Source: Theristus sp. LFF4_11
Lineage: Eukaryota > Nematoda > Chromadorea > Monhysterida > Xyalidae
NCBI GenBank assembly: GCA_030248135.1
Contig: JASANC010005603.1
Coordinates: forward strand, 1-64,000
Direction of reading: 5' to 3'
DNA length: 64,000 nucleotides
Program-made: the position numbers and the translations under genes
In this document: positions 46,901 through 57,884 of the stretch, piece by piece
Layout of the letters: every line of letters begins with the position of its first letter
Numbering within the stretch: position 1 is the stretch's first letter
The notes under the pieces: generated by a model
What the model was told of the DNA's origin: nothing
Databases searched by the model: none
What the model saw: only the letters and a program-made list of their open reading frames with translations

Positions 46901-49900
46901 TTGTGATTGTGCAATCTGACTCAATAACATATCCAACTAGCTGATTGGTTGATGCATGCATTGTGTGTTGAGTTCTGAGTTCATCATAGTTTGGTTTGCA
47001 CAGAATGCATGCATCACGTGACCAGCAACATATCTGCTAGTTGGGTATGGCATTGAGTTGGACTGAAAGTGCTTTTTTCTTGATGTCAGTTGTTTTGCGT
47101 TTTCCACATCAGCACTAGCTGACTTGGTTGTATGTAAGATTCCACTGGGGACGCCCTGATCAGCGACCTATGCGTGGGCAACGGTGTGGTGGGGTGGTGG
47201 TGTCCCACGGAGCGCGACCCTCGCCAGAAACGTTTGGGCGTCGTTGCGCTCCGGTTGGTAGAGGGAACCGCTCCGTGGTACGCACTACCCTCGCCGCGAT
47301 CAATGCATTTGCAGACTTTGGGGCGGACCAACCCCCCCCCCCCTCCCCGAGCAACGGTGAGCAGATCGCCCAGTGCTACGATATTACTGTGGTCGTCTGA
47401 ACGCCGGGACACCAATCAACCGTTGCACCGTCATAATAAACAAACGCACAAATTATAATCGCACATAGCGATCGTGTGTATGGCATGACAGCATCGTTTT
47501 GTTTAAAACTAAATGTTCACAGTATTTCTGCAGTGTCTTGGTGGGTCTTTTTGGAAACACCACTATGCGTGGCGTGGTACGTGTCTGAGCGGGGGGCATT
47601 GTTTGAATAGGCCGCCTGCCAAAAGTACGTTCTCCACAAGTGTACTTTCTAAGATAAGGCAGATAACACAATTCTATATAAAACAAACAATAAAATATAA
47701 AATATAAGAAAGGAAAAACCACCGCAAAACGTCAAAATTTCACCAAAAAACAACTGCGCACCAGCACTCACCCAGCAGCGGACCCCGACGGCTCGCAAAG
47801 CGTGTTGCCAGTTGTACGTGAGCTGGCATCAAGTGAAACCTGTAAAACGCTTGTTGAAAATAAACACAATGCTACGGTTTCAGTTGTTTGTGCGAGAACA
47901 CTAACAAGTCAAGTCTTGCACGTTGACTCATCCAACCACATGTACACAGTCCATTTCGATATCATATGCAATTAGCTGATTGGTTAGCGTACACGTGATG
48001 CGTGCATTCTGTGCAGGCGTTACTGTGGAAGCGGAGTCTATTTTGCGTACTATGAGTGGATCATGTCGTCACCAACCAATCAGCTAATTGCATATTATTA
48101 TGATAGAAATAGACAAAATACACTAGCACGGACTGCTTAGTTGGATACACACACAGTCCCTCCCCGGATTGCGCATCGACGTGGCGCACATCAACGAGCT
48201 CCCCATGATCACCATCTAGTCCACGTCTCATCTCTCCGATGGATAGTGCCGCAAACAACAACGACAACAACAAAACCGCAACAATGCCACGTCGTTGCTG
48301 TTGTTCTTTACCGCGACTGCGCATCGACAGGTGTCGCGCAGCAATTTGTGCGTCAATATACAGGGTGTCCCAAAAAAAACATAACAAAAGTAAATGGCTC
48401 GTGCGGCCGACTGGTTGCACGTGAAGCCGTGAAATTTGAAACACTTTTAGAAAAAAGGAACACATTTTTTTTGTCCAAATTTTATCCCGAAATTTCATTT
48501 TTTCAATAATATTTTAGCAGAAATGCGTAAAAACTCAAAAATCACCTAATTTCAGCATTTTGACTCAGGATAATAATCGTTGTCGTCATCGAGATTCACA
48601 TATGACAGTGGCGCAAGTTCATCTTTAGCTTCGTCTTCACTGATCTCATCAGATTTTCCCTCTCGACCCTTTAGTTTCAATTTTTTTCAGCAGCCCAATG
48701 TCTTTTTCATTGTTCTCAATGATTGCCGACATTCGGTGTTCAAAATTGATGAGCAATTCTGGTGCAGCGCCCGATCATCGTTGATTTTTTGCACACCACT
48801 GCGAATTTTGGTTTTCAAATTGTCGAAAATGTTGGGCGCCGAACGGTACACAATTTCCTTCAGGTGCCCCAAACCCATAAGTCAAGAGGAAAATTGAAAC
48901 AAGTGCGCGAGTGGCTGTCGGCGTCGTTCGGTGACCGCTGAATCGGCCGCATGGGCAGAATTGAATGGCCCGAGAGGAGTCCGGACATAAAGCCTTTGAC
49001 TTCTGCGTTTGGGGGCATCTGACGGATAATGCGGGACATTTTCGGCGCCCACCACTGCAGCGGTGTGAGAAAAAATCATCGATGATCGGGCGCTGCACCA
49101 GAAAGTAATCATCAGTTTCAAACATCGAATGTCGTCGTTCATTGAGAACAATGGAAAACACATTGAGCAGCCGAGAAACATGAAACTGAACGACCGTGAG
49201 CATGAACATGATGACATCAGTAAAGTTGAAGCTGAAGATGAGCTTGTGCCACTGCCAGATGAGATTCTCGATGACGACAATGATGTTTATCTTGAGTCAA
49301 AAAACTGAATTTAGGTGATTTTTGAGCTTTTACGTATTTCTGCTGAAATGTTATTGAAAAAGTGGAATTTCGGGCTAAAATTTGGACACACAAAATGTGT
49401 TCCTTTTTTCTAAAAGTGTTTCAAATTTCACGGCTTCACGTGCAACCAGTCGGCCGCACGAGCCATTTACTTTTGTTATGTTTTTTTTGGGACACCCTGT
49501 ACTTTTCGAGCGCCTCCATGAGAACGCAAAGTCTGCCTCTCGGGCGTGCGGTGCACTGCAGCTGCACAGCTCACGAACAAAGCAGCCAAACGTAACAAAG
49601 CCACGCCATGTGATCCCAATCGTACCCTTTGGCGTTGTGCACGATGGCCGATTTCGTTGGCGGTCTGCGGCGACGAGACGTCCGTCAGCGGCGAGTGCGA
49701 GTCGCTCGAGCCGACCGAGGAGCGCGCGGTGACCGGCGTGTGCGAGTGCGGCGACGTCGACATTTGCTGCTGGTAGCCGCCGGGCGCGTGCTGAGCCATT
49801 CCCGCCATCGGTGGCATTCCCTGACGGAGTTGCGAAACAATGACGCCAATTGCTCGATGCTCGTTCGCACGATTGACTTTTGTAGCTATGGAGCGACTTT

Positions 49901-52900
49901 AGAACAATTTGAAAACGTGTCTCGTTTGTTTGCTTGCTTTTATGAAACGACATTCGAGAACTATTCTTCTCAATCGGTTCAGATTGGGCAGTAAAATCGT
50001 AGACAAATGAAACAAAAATAAAAAAACCACGGGCCTTGAATTTACAAAAAAATGTGACGGATGGTTTTGCAACAAATCGTGACTGAACAATAAAACACGT
50101 GTACTGTCCTGTTGTCAAAACTCGCAATTTTTTTACTTTTTCACTTGGTAACACGAAACGCAATAGAAAGGTTTGTATGAAATTGAAAAGTACGAAAACC
50201 TGCAGTTGTTGCTGTTGTGTCTGTTGTTGCAGTAGGAACTGTTGCTGTTGTTGTAGTTGAAACTGACTTGGTTGCACCTGGAAATTCGACGAAAATGCGT
50301 TACCTTCATTTCACTCAAATTACTGAATGTCCCACATGTCACTCATTGGTGCACGCTTCAAAACTCACAAAAAATTCTGGTCACTTTTCGCTTCAACCTC
50401 ACAGCTAGAGAAAAAATAAAATGATTATAGAACTTGAGGCTAAACTTGCTGAACATGAAAAATGCGTAACATGAACTGGTACATTGCGCGCAGGAAAGAA
50501 GTGTTCTGAAGATCATGTTCAAAGTTACAAAAAAAACTAAATTGCAACAAAATGCGCACTCTTTAGTCTCCGTTTCTCAGATACAACGCGCTTGTTTCAA
50601 CGATCGAACGAAAACAATCCAACCTACTACATTATGATTCTTTGCATTTCGGCCTGGCGAAAACCACAAATGCAGCAGAACGGCGGCCTCAGCCAGTGAT
50701 GATCAGTTGCTGTGCCCCTCTCGCTCGAGTCACTTGAGTGAAACAAAACAAAACGAAAAACAAAAGAAAGTTTCCACCTGAATCGAGTGATGTATGCCCG
50801 GATCGGAGTGAGTCCGTCGCCACGAGGCGCCCGTGTCGGGCAACGTCAGGAACTGCTGCTGTGTCGACGCTGCACCGCTGGCGCCCACTGCCGCCGCGCC
50901 CAGCGGCATCAGACCTGGCCGATGAGAGTTTGGGTAAAATTTTGGGCAAAATTTTTGAGTGATGCAACGCAACATGCAAGAGACCTGTCGTCAGCGGGTA
51001 AAATTTTGGGGAAAATTTTTGAATGATGAAAGAAGCCTGTCGTCAGCGGGTAAAATTTTAGGCAAAATTTTTGAATGATGCAAGAAACCTGTCGTCAGCG
51101 GGTAAAATTTTGGGCAAAATTTTTGAATGATGCAAGAGAACTGTCGTCAGCGGGTAAAATTTTGAGCAAAATTTTTGAATGATGCAAGAGACCTGTCGTC
51201 AGCGGGTAAAATATTGGGCAAAATTTTTGAATGATGCAACAAGATCCTCAGTCAGAGATGTGCCCCTTCTGAAAGCCAACCTGGGTGCGGATAGATGCCG
51301 GCTGCATTGATCGCCATCGTGTATCCGTAAGTGGCACCTCGCTCTTGACTGTTTGGCCTGAACATTTTTTTAGTATCTAGAATCGTCGGATCATGACAAT
51401 CACCGACATGTCTCCGAATTTCATGCTGTTCATACAGTTTTATCGGAGTTTCCTGCTTTTCGCGAAATAAAATGGATGGATGGATGGATGCACGTGCGCG
51501 TTTGTGGACTGCGCAACATTACTACTCTGCAATACAATATGCTGTATTATTGTCAATTTTTAGGTCTGCGACTCGGTGCCTTTGGAGACGTAAAAAGGAA
51601 ACTAGTTTCAATGTGGCAATTCAATCAAAACGGCCTGAGGATCACTTCACGAATTTCGAATTCCCGCGTGATGCATGAAACTGCTTATCTATGCGCGACC
51701 AAGATAAAAGATAATACACGATAACCGACGATACCATACGCCCTACAAATGGAAACAGCGTTCAAACCAACAAAAACCGTCAGAATTGAGACTGTATTTC
51801 AAACTAGATGTATTTCATAACTTAGAATTCCCTCCGCAGTCACCTGTACATGTCCGTCGGTGAGCTGCCGCGTGGCGAGTACGGGTGATAATGCGCGGGG
51901 TGTATGCCGCCGGAGGGACTGCGCCCGCCGCCCGCACCACCGCCGCCGCTGCTGCCCGGACTCCGCCCCCTCGAGCCGGACGAAGTCGTCCGCACGGGTC
52001 GGCCCGCCTCGACCGCGTCCAACTGTTGTTGCGGGCCGGACCAACTGAGACGCGGATGCTTGCCGCAGTAGGCGGAGTTCGGCTGAAAAACCAGCAGATC
52101 CGTTGATCGTCGCGAAGCGCGTGTGCGTCGGGCTCTCTCATTCCTAATCGCCTTTCTGACACAATCGTGTTTCAGCGAGCCAACTAATCGCATGAACGAA
52201 ATTGCGATTGTTCGCTACATTTCGGACTGAAGGTAAATCAACTGCAGTGAGAATTTGTGACGGTCTCATCAGTACTGTGTCCCCATTGTGATGAAATGGC
52301 GACGAAACCAACAAATCAACAACAACCAAAAACCCCGCGACCGCACCGGTATCGGTATGGGCATGGTTTGCGACTGCGGTTGCACCATCTGATGGACGTT
52401 CGGTAGTGAGCCGCCGTTTGGCCACCGGGGCGCCGGGATCGTGAGACTCTCCGACGGGCCAGCAGCCTGGCAGGCGCGCATCGAGCTGCTGCTGCTGTTG
52501 CTGGCGTTGGTGGCGCCGCCGGCGGAGGTCGACGCGCGCTCACCCTGGCCCTAAGCAGTTGTACAGGTGAAAAGAAACGATTGATTGTGGAAATGTGGAC
52601 ATTTTCAACTGGCTGATTAGCTGATTTTCCCGTTGTTGTGATGCGAGCCTAGCCAAGCATTGTTAGCCTAAACTGAAGATAAGGGAGAACCCAGCCAATC
52701 AGTGCGGCGGCTGCGAGTAAGAGAGGAACGCTGAGTGGGTCAAATTGCTGATTGCTTGTAGAGCACAAAAGGCAATAAAAATGAAAGCTGAAAAATGAAA
52801 TACGAAAAAAAACCGAAAACTGAACCGCACCATCTGGCGGAGCAAGCGGGCGGTCTGCATCGCCTTCTCAAAGTCGGCGTCTCCCTCGGCGCCCTTGCGG

Positions 52901-52956
52901 TTCATGTTCGCGATTTTGTCGGCGAATTTTCGCTGGCTGCTGCCGCCTTGCGACAT
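43913..52956 (-). CDS. CRTC: CREB-regulated transcription coactivator
   Basis: Fourteen exons close to 659 residues: 52831-52956, 52347-52550, 51844-52082, 51281-51357, 50778-50914, 50200-50277, 49626-49820, 47772-47839, 46590-46854, 45825-46016, 45165-45358, 44950-45000, 44587-44650, 43913-44002. Human CRTC1-3 have 619-693. The N-terminal CREB-binding helix is clear (RKFADKIANMNRKGAEGDAD). GGSLPNVHQ follows as in the family. SWRRTHSDPGIHHS matches the conserved AMPK/SIK site whose phosphorylation recruits 14-3-3 and keeps the protein cytoplasmic. The middle is Gln/Ser/Pro-rich. VPNIILTGE and an acidic C-terminal activation region (EIDDLDI..DDVELRQLLESDD) complete it. The acceptor of exon 13 is uncertain. 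An upstream in-frame Met at 52986 would add ten residues. Binds CREB bZIP to boost cAMP/calcium-responsive transcription. Confidence 0.9.
46910..47065. mobile_element. palindromic MITE (CAGTC family), diverged
   Basis: CAATCTGACTCAATAACATA to ATTGAGTTGGACTG with AGCTGATTGGTTGATGCATG inside. It lies in the CRTC intron just upstream of exon 9. Confidence 0.55.
47948..48115. mobile_element. palindromic MITE (CAGTC family), diverged
   Basis: CAGTCCATTTCGATATCATA to TATTATGATAGAAATAGAC, with arms ATTAGCTGATTGGTTAG and CACCAACCAATCAGCTAAT. In the intron between CRTC exons 7 and 8. Confidence 0.6.
48361..49499. mobile_element. foldback mariner-like element with two transposase tails
   Basis: TA-flanked, starts CAGGGTGTCCCAAAAAAAAC and ends TTTTTTTTGGGACACCCTG. 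Terminal inverted repeats are unusually long (about 150 bp or more). Two diverged copies of a transposase C-terminal segment face each other. On minus at ~48687-48878 the peptide reads GHLKEIVYRSAPNIFDNLKT.., like the mariner/Tc1 segment after the DDE core. On plus at ~49080-49308 the related RALHQKVIISFKHRMSSFIE.. is seen. No catalytic core is visible, so the element is non-autonomous and built like a collapsed inverted dimer. It sits in the CRTC intron between exons 7 and 8. Confidence 0.75.
50934..51240. repeat. tandem repeat, ~52-bp period, about 6 copies
   Basis: Each copy contains GGGTAAAATTTTGGGCAAAA, TTTTTGAATGATGCAAG and ACCTGTCGTCAGC. The first copy is longer. It lies in the intron between CRTC exons 4 and 5, directly beside exon 5. 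Confidence 0.85.
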
Positions 52957-53219
52957 TTTCTTCACTTCGTTCTGTTCTCGTTTCATAAATTAATTAGATT
53001 TCATGAATTATTTTTTCTTCGCTTCGCCCTCTTCTTCGACCAATTCTCGTCCGCGTGGTGTGGATGTTTCTTTTGAGACGTTGACGGTGATAGAAACAAA
53101 AACGATTGACGAAACGAAAAATAATCTTGGTGCGAGCGCGGCAACCTCTCTCGGCCTCAGTCAGTGTCAGCCCGCAGATCTCAAAAATTTTACATACAGT
53201 TTAATTTTTGAAGAAAATT

Positions 53220-53523
53220 GAAATTCACCCATCAATTATGATGACGACGCCGCGACACGACACGAAACAGCACTCAGCAGCAACCAAACAAAGTAGCGCT
53301 TGTAGACGGTGCAGCTGGAATACTCAGAATTTACAACGTGAGATGAAATGTCACGTTGGCTGCATTGAAAATATTAAGCCAAGCTTTGCGACGCTCGAAA
53401 ACTTCAGTCCAAAAGTTGTTCAATCCTAAACTCAAGTGGGAAAACGGTGCAAAAATAAAATCGACTGCTGACGGTTTTACAAGGTAATGTCAAAGAAAAT
53501 TTCTATTTTTTTTTAATTTAAAA
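53220..53523. mobile_element. fragment related to hAT MITE family A
   Basis: Shares CGACACGACACGAAACAGC and AGTAGCGCTTG words with family A interiors but lacks termini. It fuses directly into the left part of a family B copy. Confidence 0.5.
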
Positions 53524-53936
53524 AAAATTTTTTTTTTTAATCAAAGTTGTTCAGAATTTTTCAGGGAGTCCGAATATCACCATCTGAGGAGCCACCAACT
53601 TACCATATGACCCCCCACTCATATGGGAGGAGGGTGAAAATTTCAGACTTGGTTTCGGCGACCCCATTTTCCCACCGACGACATCACGTCTCGTGTTTTG
53701 CCTCTCAATTCACCTCAAATAACACGGAAACAAGTTCAACAACAAACCGGTGTGATCATGCTGACGAGTGACGACACGAGGCGAAACAGCAACGAGCAAC
53801 CAACGAAGTTACGCTTGCAGTGGCAGACAGTGCAATTTCGACCTTTCGAGATCCTGAAAAACGATGCATAAATGTGAGTTCTCTGCTTCTATCTCACCTT
53901 AGCGGCATCGGAATTTGTTGAACTAGCCTTTGCGAC

Positions 53937-54642
53937 TAGGGTTGTTAAACAAAAATGAATTTTTTTTAAAAAGTGATTAAAAAAACAAAAATGCCGATTT
54001 TTTTTTTTAAATTCGAAAAATTTTCCTCTAATATGCTCTGAAAACCTCAATTTTGGCAAAATTTTTTGAAAGTTCAACAAAAATTTTCTTTGATTATACC
54101 TCGTAAAACCTTTAGCAGTCGATTTTGGGCCGTTTTACCGACTGATTTTAGGCTACGACAACATCTGCGATGAAGTTTTTGAGCGTCCCAAAGCTTGGCC
54201 TACCATTTCCGATGCAGATAAGGTGACGATTCGCCTCGCAGAGCGTCCGATTGTGCTCGCTGCTCCGTTTGCAAGCGCTACGTTGTCTGGTTGCTTGCTG
54301 CTTCGTGTCGTGTCGTCGCGACACCATCAGAAGAATTGATCGAATTTCAAGGCGGTATGTTTGTCTTCACTTTAGCATTAGTTTAGCTGGGGACAATTAG
54401 TGACGTTTTGGAGGTCAAAACACAAGAAGAGGCATGGTGACGGTTTGGAAAAGGGGTAATTGAGGTCACCAAAACAAAATCTGCAAAGTTCCGTCATATG
54501 GGAGTCATTCGGGAGGCGCTTGCATATCATATGTGGTTCTTCGGACTCCCTGATTGATTTAGCACAACTTTGATTTTTGAAATTTAAAAAAAAAATTTAA
54601 AAAAAACAAAAATGACGATTTTTGTTTTTTTTAACAACCCTA
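53937..54642 (-). mobile_element. hAT-type MITE, family A, nested copy 1
   Basis: 706 bp from TAGGGTTGTTAA to TTAACAACCCTA, flanked by TTTGCGAC on both sides (53929-53936, 54643-54650). The intact family B copy reads CCTTTGCGACGCTC at this position, giving a clean pre-insertion site. Confidence 0.88.
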
Positions 54643-54701
54643 TTTGCGACGCTCAAGTACTTCAATGCGCGAGTCGATCATCACTCACCAAGGCTGAAAA
54701 C

Positions 54702-55431
54702 TAGGGTTGTTAAAAAAAACAAAAATCGTCATTTTTGTTTTTTTTTTTAAAAAAAATTTTTTTTTTTAAAAAAAAATTTCAAAAATCAAAGTTGTGCTAA
54801 ATCAATCAGGGAGTCCGAAGAACCACATATGATATGGCACCTCCCCGAATGACACCCGTATGGCGGAACTTTGCAGATTTTGTTTTGGTGACCTCAATTA
54901 CCCCTTTTCCAAACCGTCACCATGCCTCTTCTTGTGTTTTGACCTCCAAAACGTCACTAATTGTCCCCAGCTAAGCTAATGCTAAAGTGAAGACAAACAT
55001 ACCGCCTTGAAATTCGATCAATTCTTTTGATGGTGTCGCGACGACACGACACGAAGCAGCAACCAGACAACGTAGCGCTTGCAAACGGTGCAGCGAGCAC
55101 AATCGGACGCTCTGCGAGGCTAATCGTCACCTTATCTGCATCGGAAATGGTAGGCTAAGCTTTGGGACGCTCAAAAACTTCATCGCAGATGTTGTCGAAG
55201 CCTAAAATCAGTCGGTAAAACGGCCCAAAATCGACTGCTAAAGGTTTTACGAGGTATAATCAAAGAAAATTTTTGTTGAACTTTCGAAAAATTGTGCCAA
55301 AATTGAGGTTTTCAGAGCATATTAGAGGAAAATTTTTCGAATTTTTTTTTAAAAAAAAAATCGGCATTTTTGTTTTTTTTTAATCACTTTTTTTTAAAAA
55401 AAAAAAATTTTCATTTTTGTTTAACAACCCT
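54702..55431 (+). mobile_element. hAT-type MITE, family A, nested copy 2
   Basis: 730 bp from TAGGGTTGTTAA to TTAACAACCCTA, flanked by CTGAAAAC (54694-54701, 55432-55439). Orientation is opposite to nested copy 1. The intact site at ~26094 reads GGCTGAAAACAGTCG. Confidence 0.88.
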
Positions 55432-55504
55432 ACTGAAAACAGTCGATAAATCGATCCAGAATACTACCTGCAGCGTTGAAGACTAAGTGACAAAGTCAAA
55501 GAAA

Positions 55505-55590
55505 AGTATTGCCCGTCTCCGCCGGAGTTTGGTACCTTCGGGTTTCCGGAACCGGCGCGCGTATAATTGAATAATTGAATGAATAAAAAA
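55505..55590 (+). mobile_element. short insert with A-rich tail, possible retroelement end
   Basis: Absent from the intact family B copy at the same site (TCAAAGAAAATTTTTG). Contains CCGTCTCCGCCGGAGTTTGG and TTCCGGAACCGGCGCGCG and ends TTGAATGAATAAAAAAA. Could be a truncated non-LTR or SINE-like piece. Confidence 0.4.
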
Positions 55591-56009
55591 AAATTTTTGT
55601 TGAACTTTCGAAAAATTATGCCAAAAACGGCATTTTCAAGGCACATTAAAGAAAAAATTTCCAAAATTTTTAATAAAAAAAATAAAAAATGCTCATTTTT
55701 TTACTTTAAAAAATATAAAAAAAATTTTGACCGTTACATCTCTATATAGATAGCTAAAACGCTAAAAGGCTATAAAAACAGCAAAATAATGCTAAAAATA
55801 CACTAAAATCAAGTATAAACGCGTATTTTACCTAAAATTAGCAAATTTTTTTTCAAGAATTACGAGCAAAAATGGTCAATTTTGGTCAAAAATTGAGTTA
55901 TTTTATGTCTTCGAAGACAAAAATTTTCAGATAGATAGCTGGCTGAGAAATTTTTTTAGATAGATAATAGCTGAGCCCAAAAAACCTGTTTGATAGAGAT
56001 AGATTAGAA

Positions 56010-56870
56010 ACTTTTTTTGGGGGGGGCGGCCCCCCCTAGGCCCCCCCCCCACTCCCCAGTACCGTGGGCCCAAAAAAATTTTCGAGGGGGGGGTATGGTA
56101 CCGTGGGGGGGGGGGGGTGCCGACCAAAAAGTGAGGGGGGGGCCAACCTATGGTAACGTGGGACCCCCCAGGGGTCCCATGGGGGGGTGCATTTTTCAAA
56201 ATTTTCTGTGGGGGGTGGTCCCCCCCCCCCCCCCCCATGAAATTTTTTCGCTCAAATTTGAAAGGAAAAACGCTAAATTTTGCTGCAAAATCTTTGAAAT
56301 TACAATGAAGATGGTCAACATATCATATATACAGCTTATATTCTCGACTTTATAGACAAAAAATCATCAATTTCGAAAAAAAATTTTGGGTGTGCAGACA
56401 AATTTGGGGGGGGGTGTCCGCCAGACAAAATTTCATGGGGGGTGTGGGGGGGTGTCGGCCAGATTTTCGAGGGGGGGGGACGATGGGGGGGGGCCCGGGT
56501 TTAGGGGGGGGTGGTGGCACGGTGCCCCCCCACCCCCCCCCACCCGACGGTCTCGGGTGCTCTGGGGGGGGGGGGGGGGGTGTACCCCCCCCACCCCCCC
56601 CCCCGCCCACGGTACTGCCCCCCCCCTAGAACAACTATGGGTTGGGTGGGGGCGATATAGATAGCTGGAGCAAATTTTCCAGATAGATAGCTGGAAAATT
56701 TGGGGGGGGGGGGCAGTAGCGAAAGCGGGACCTTGGGTGAGGGGGGGGTGTTTGCCAAATTTTAGAGGGGGGTGTCAGCTGTCAGGTGCCTTCTCGGTGA
56801 GGGGGGGTGCACGGGCAGCAAATTTTCCTGAGGGGGGGTGCACTGGCAGAAAAATTTCGTGAGGAGGGGG
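56010..56870. repeat. G-rich satellite-like DNA
   Basis: Irregular repeats of long G runs joined by words such as TGTCGGCCAGATTTTCGA and AAATTT. It includes the inverted copy of the 27.5-kb core at ~56230-56390. All open frames here are Gly- or Pro-rich artefacts. Confidence 0.7.
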
Positions 56871-56876
56871 TGCACG

Positions 56877-57417
56877 GGATCGCACGGGTAATACCAAATT
56901 TTTGCCTTAGAAAAACACAGAAATTCTTGTAAAATACAGAATATGTTGTGCAAACAAGCTGCTTGTTTGGTCAGAAACAATAAAATCTATGCAGGGACAG
57001 ACACAAACGTCAAGAAAAATGCAAAAAATTCGGTATTTTTGGAAAAAAATTGAGATGAGATTGACCACCGTGAAGGGGGGTGCGATCCCGTGTTTTCGCG
57101 CGGAGGGGGGTGGGGGGAGTCTAGTACCCGTGTCGAGGTAAAGGGGGGAGGGGGGTACACGGGTATCTGCCCGTGCACGGGCAGGATTTTCGGCTGAGGG
57201 GGGGGGTGGACGGGGGGTGACGGTGGTCAATGTCATCTAAATTTTTCACAAAATTACCGTAATTTTTGCATTTTTCTTGACGTTTGTGTTTGTCCCTGCA
57301 CAGATTTTGTTGTTTATGACCAAACAACAAAATATTTTTTATTCTGTATTTTATAAGAATTTCTGGGTTTTTCCAAGACAAAAATTTGGTATTACCCGTG
57401 CGATCCAATTGTTTAAC
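56877..57417. mobile_element. element with ~170-bp inverted arms around a G-rich core
   Basis: Left GGATCGCACGGGTAATACCA and right TGGTATTACCCGTGCGATCC are inverted. The arms stay similar for about 170 bp (TGACGTTTGTGTTTGTCCCT in the right arm, its complement in the left). No clear target duplication. Confidence 0.65.
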
Positions 57418-57733
57418 AATATATCGCACAACTCCATTGTAGACCTATAACATACGCCAATCAACAAGATATCATGTTCATCTCATGGCCTACCGACTGA
57501 AAAACATGTTCTAAGTTGCAAGAAAACGATTTCTGAAACGATATTTCAATTCAGTTAAGTCATTTCAACGCTAAAAATTGACTCTAGAAGTCATCCAAAT
57601 CAAAAAACATGGATTACGTCGGTCAAAATGACCAAATAATGACATTTACCTAAGCACACAAAGAAGTTGGGAAGAAAATTTGGTTTGAACTTTCAAAAAA
57701 TTATGCCATAAATCGAATTTTCATAGCAAAGTA

Positions 57734-57884
57734 CAGTCCATCTGGAAAATATATGCAACATGACGCAAACATGACGTCATGACCAACCAATCAGCGCTGA
57801 GAACACCTCATGATTAACCAATCAGCACTGAGAGTTGCGATGACCAGCCAATCAGCTAGTTGCATATATTAGCGAGATTGACTG
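57734..57884. mobile_element. TA-flanked palindromic MITE (CAGTC family)
   Basis: CAGTCCATCTGGAAAATATA to TATATTAGCGAGATTGACTG, TA on both sides. The core carries three CCAATCAGC words. Confidence 0.65.

Larger units (their letters stand above)
53524..55744 (+). mobile_element. hAT-type MITE family B copy 3, broken by two nested insertions
   Basis: Three segments (about 53524-53936, 54643-54701, 55432-55744) together reproduce copy 1 at 25580-26339. The right terminus ACATCTCTA is at 55736-55744. The gaps are two family A elements, each with its own 8-bp duplication of family B sequence. A further ~85-bp insert near 55505-55590 ends A-rich. Confidence 0.8.

Noticed and set aside
46510..46919. 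Long antisense open frames over GC-rich CRTC exons
   Set aside because: They are mirror frames of exon 9, which is supported by splice sites and phase.
50934..51240. CRISPR-like spaced repeats
   Set aside because: The repeats are contiguous with no unique spacers, and the genome is eukaryotic; this is a minisatellite.
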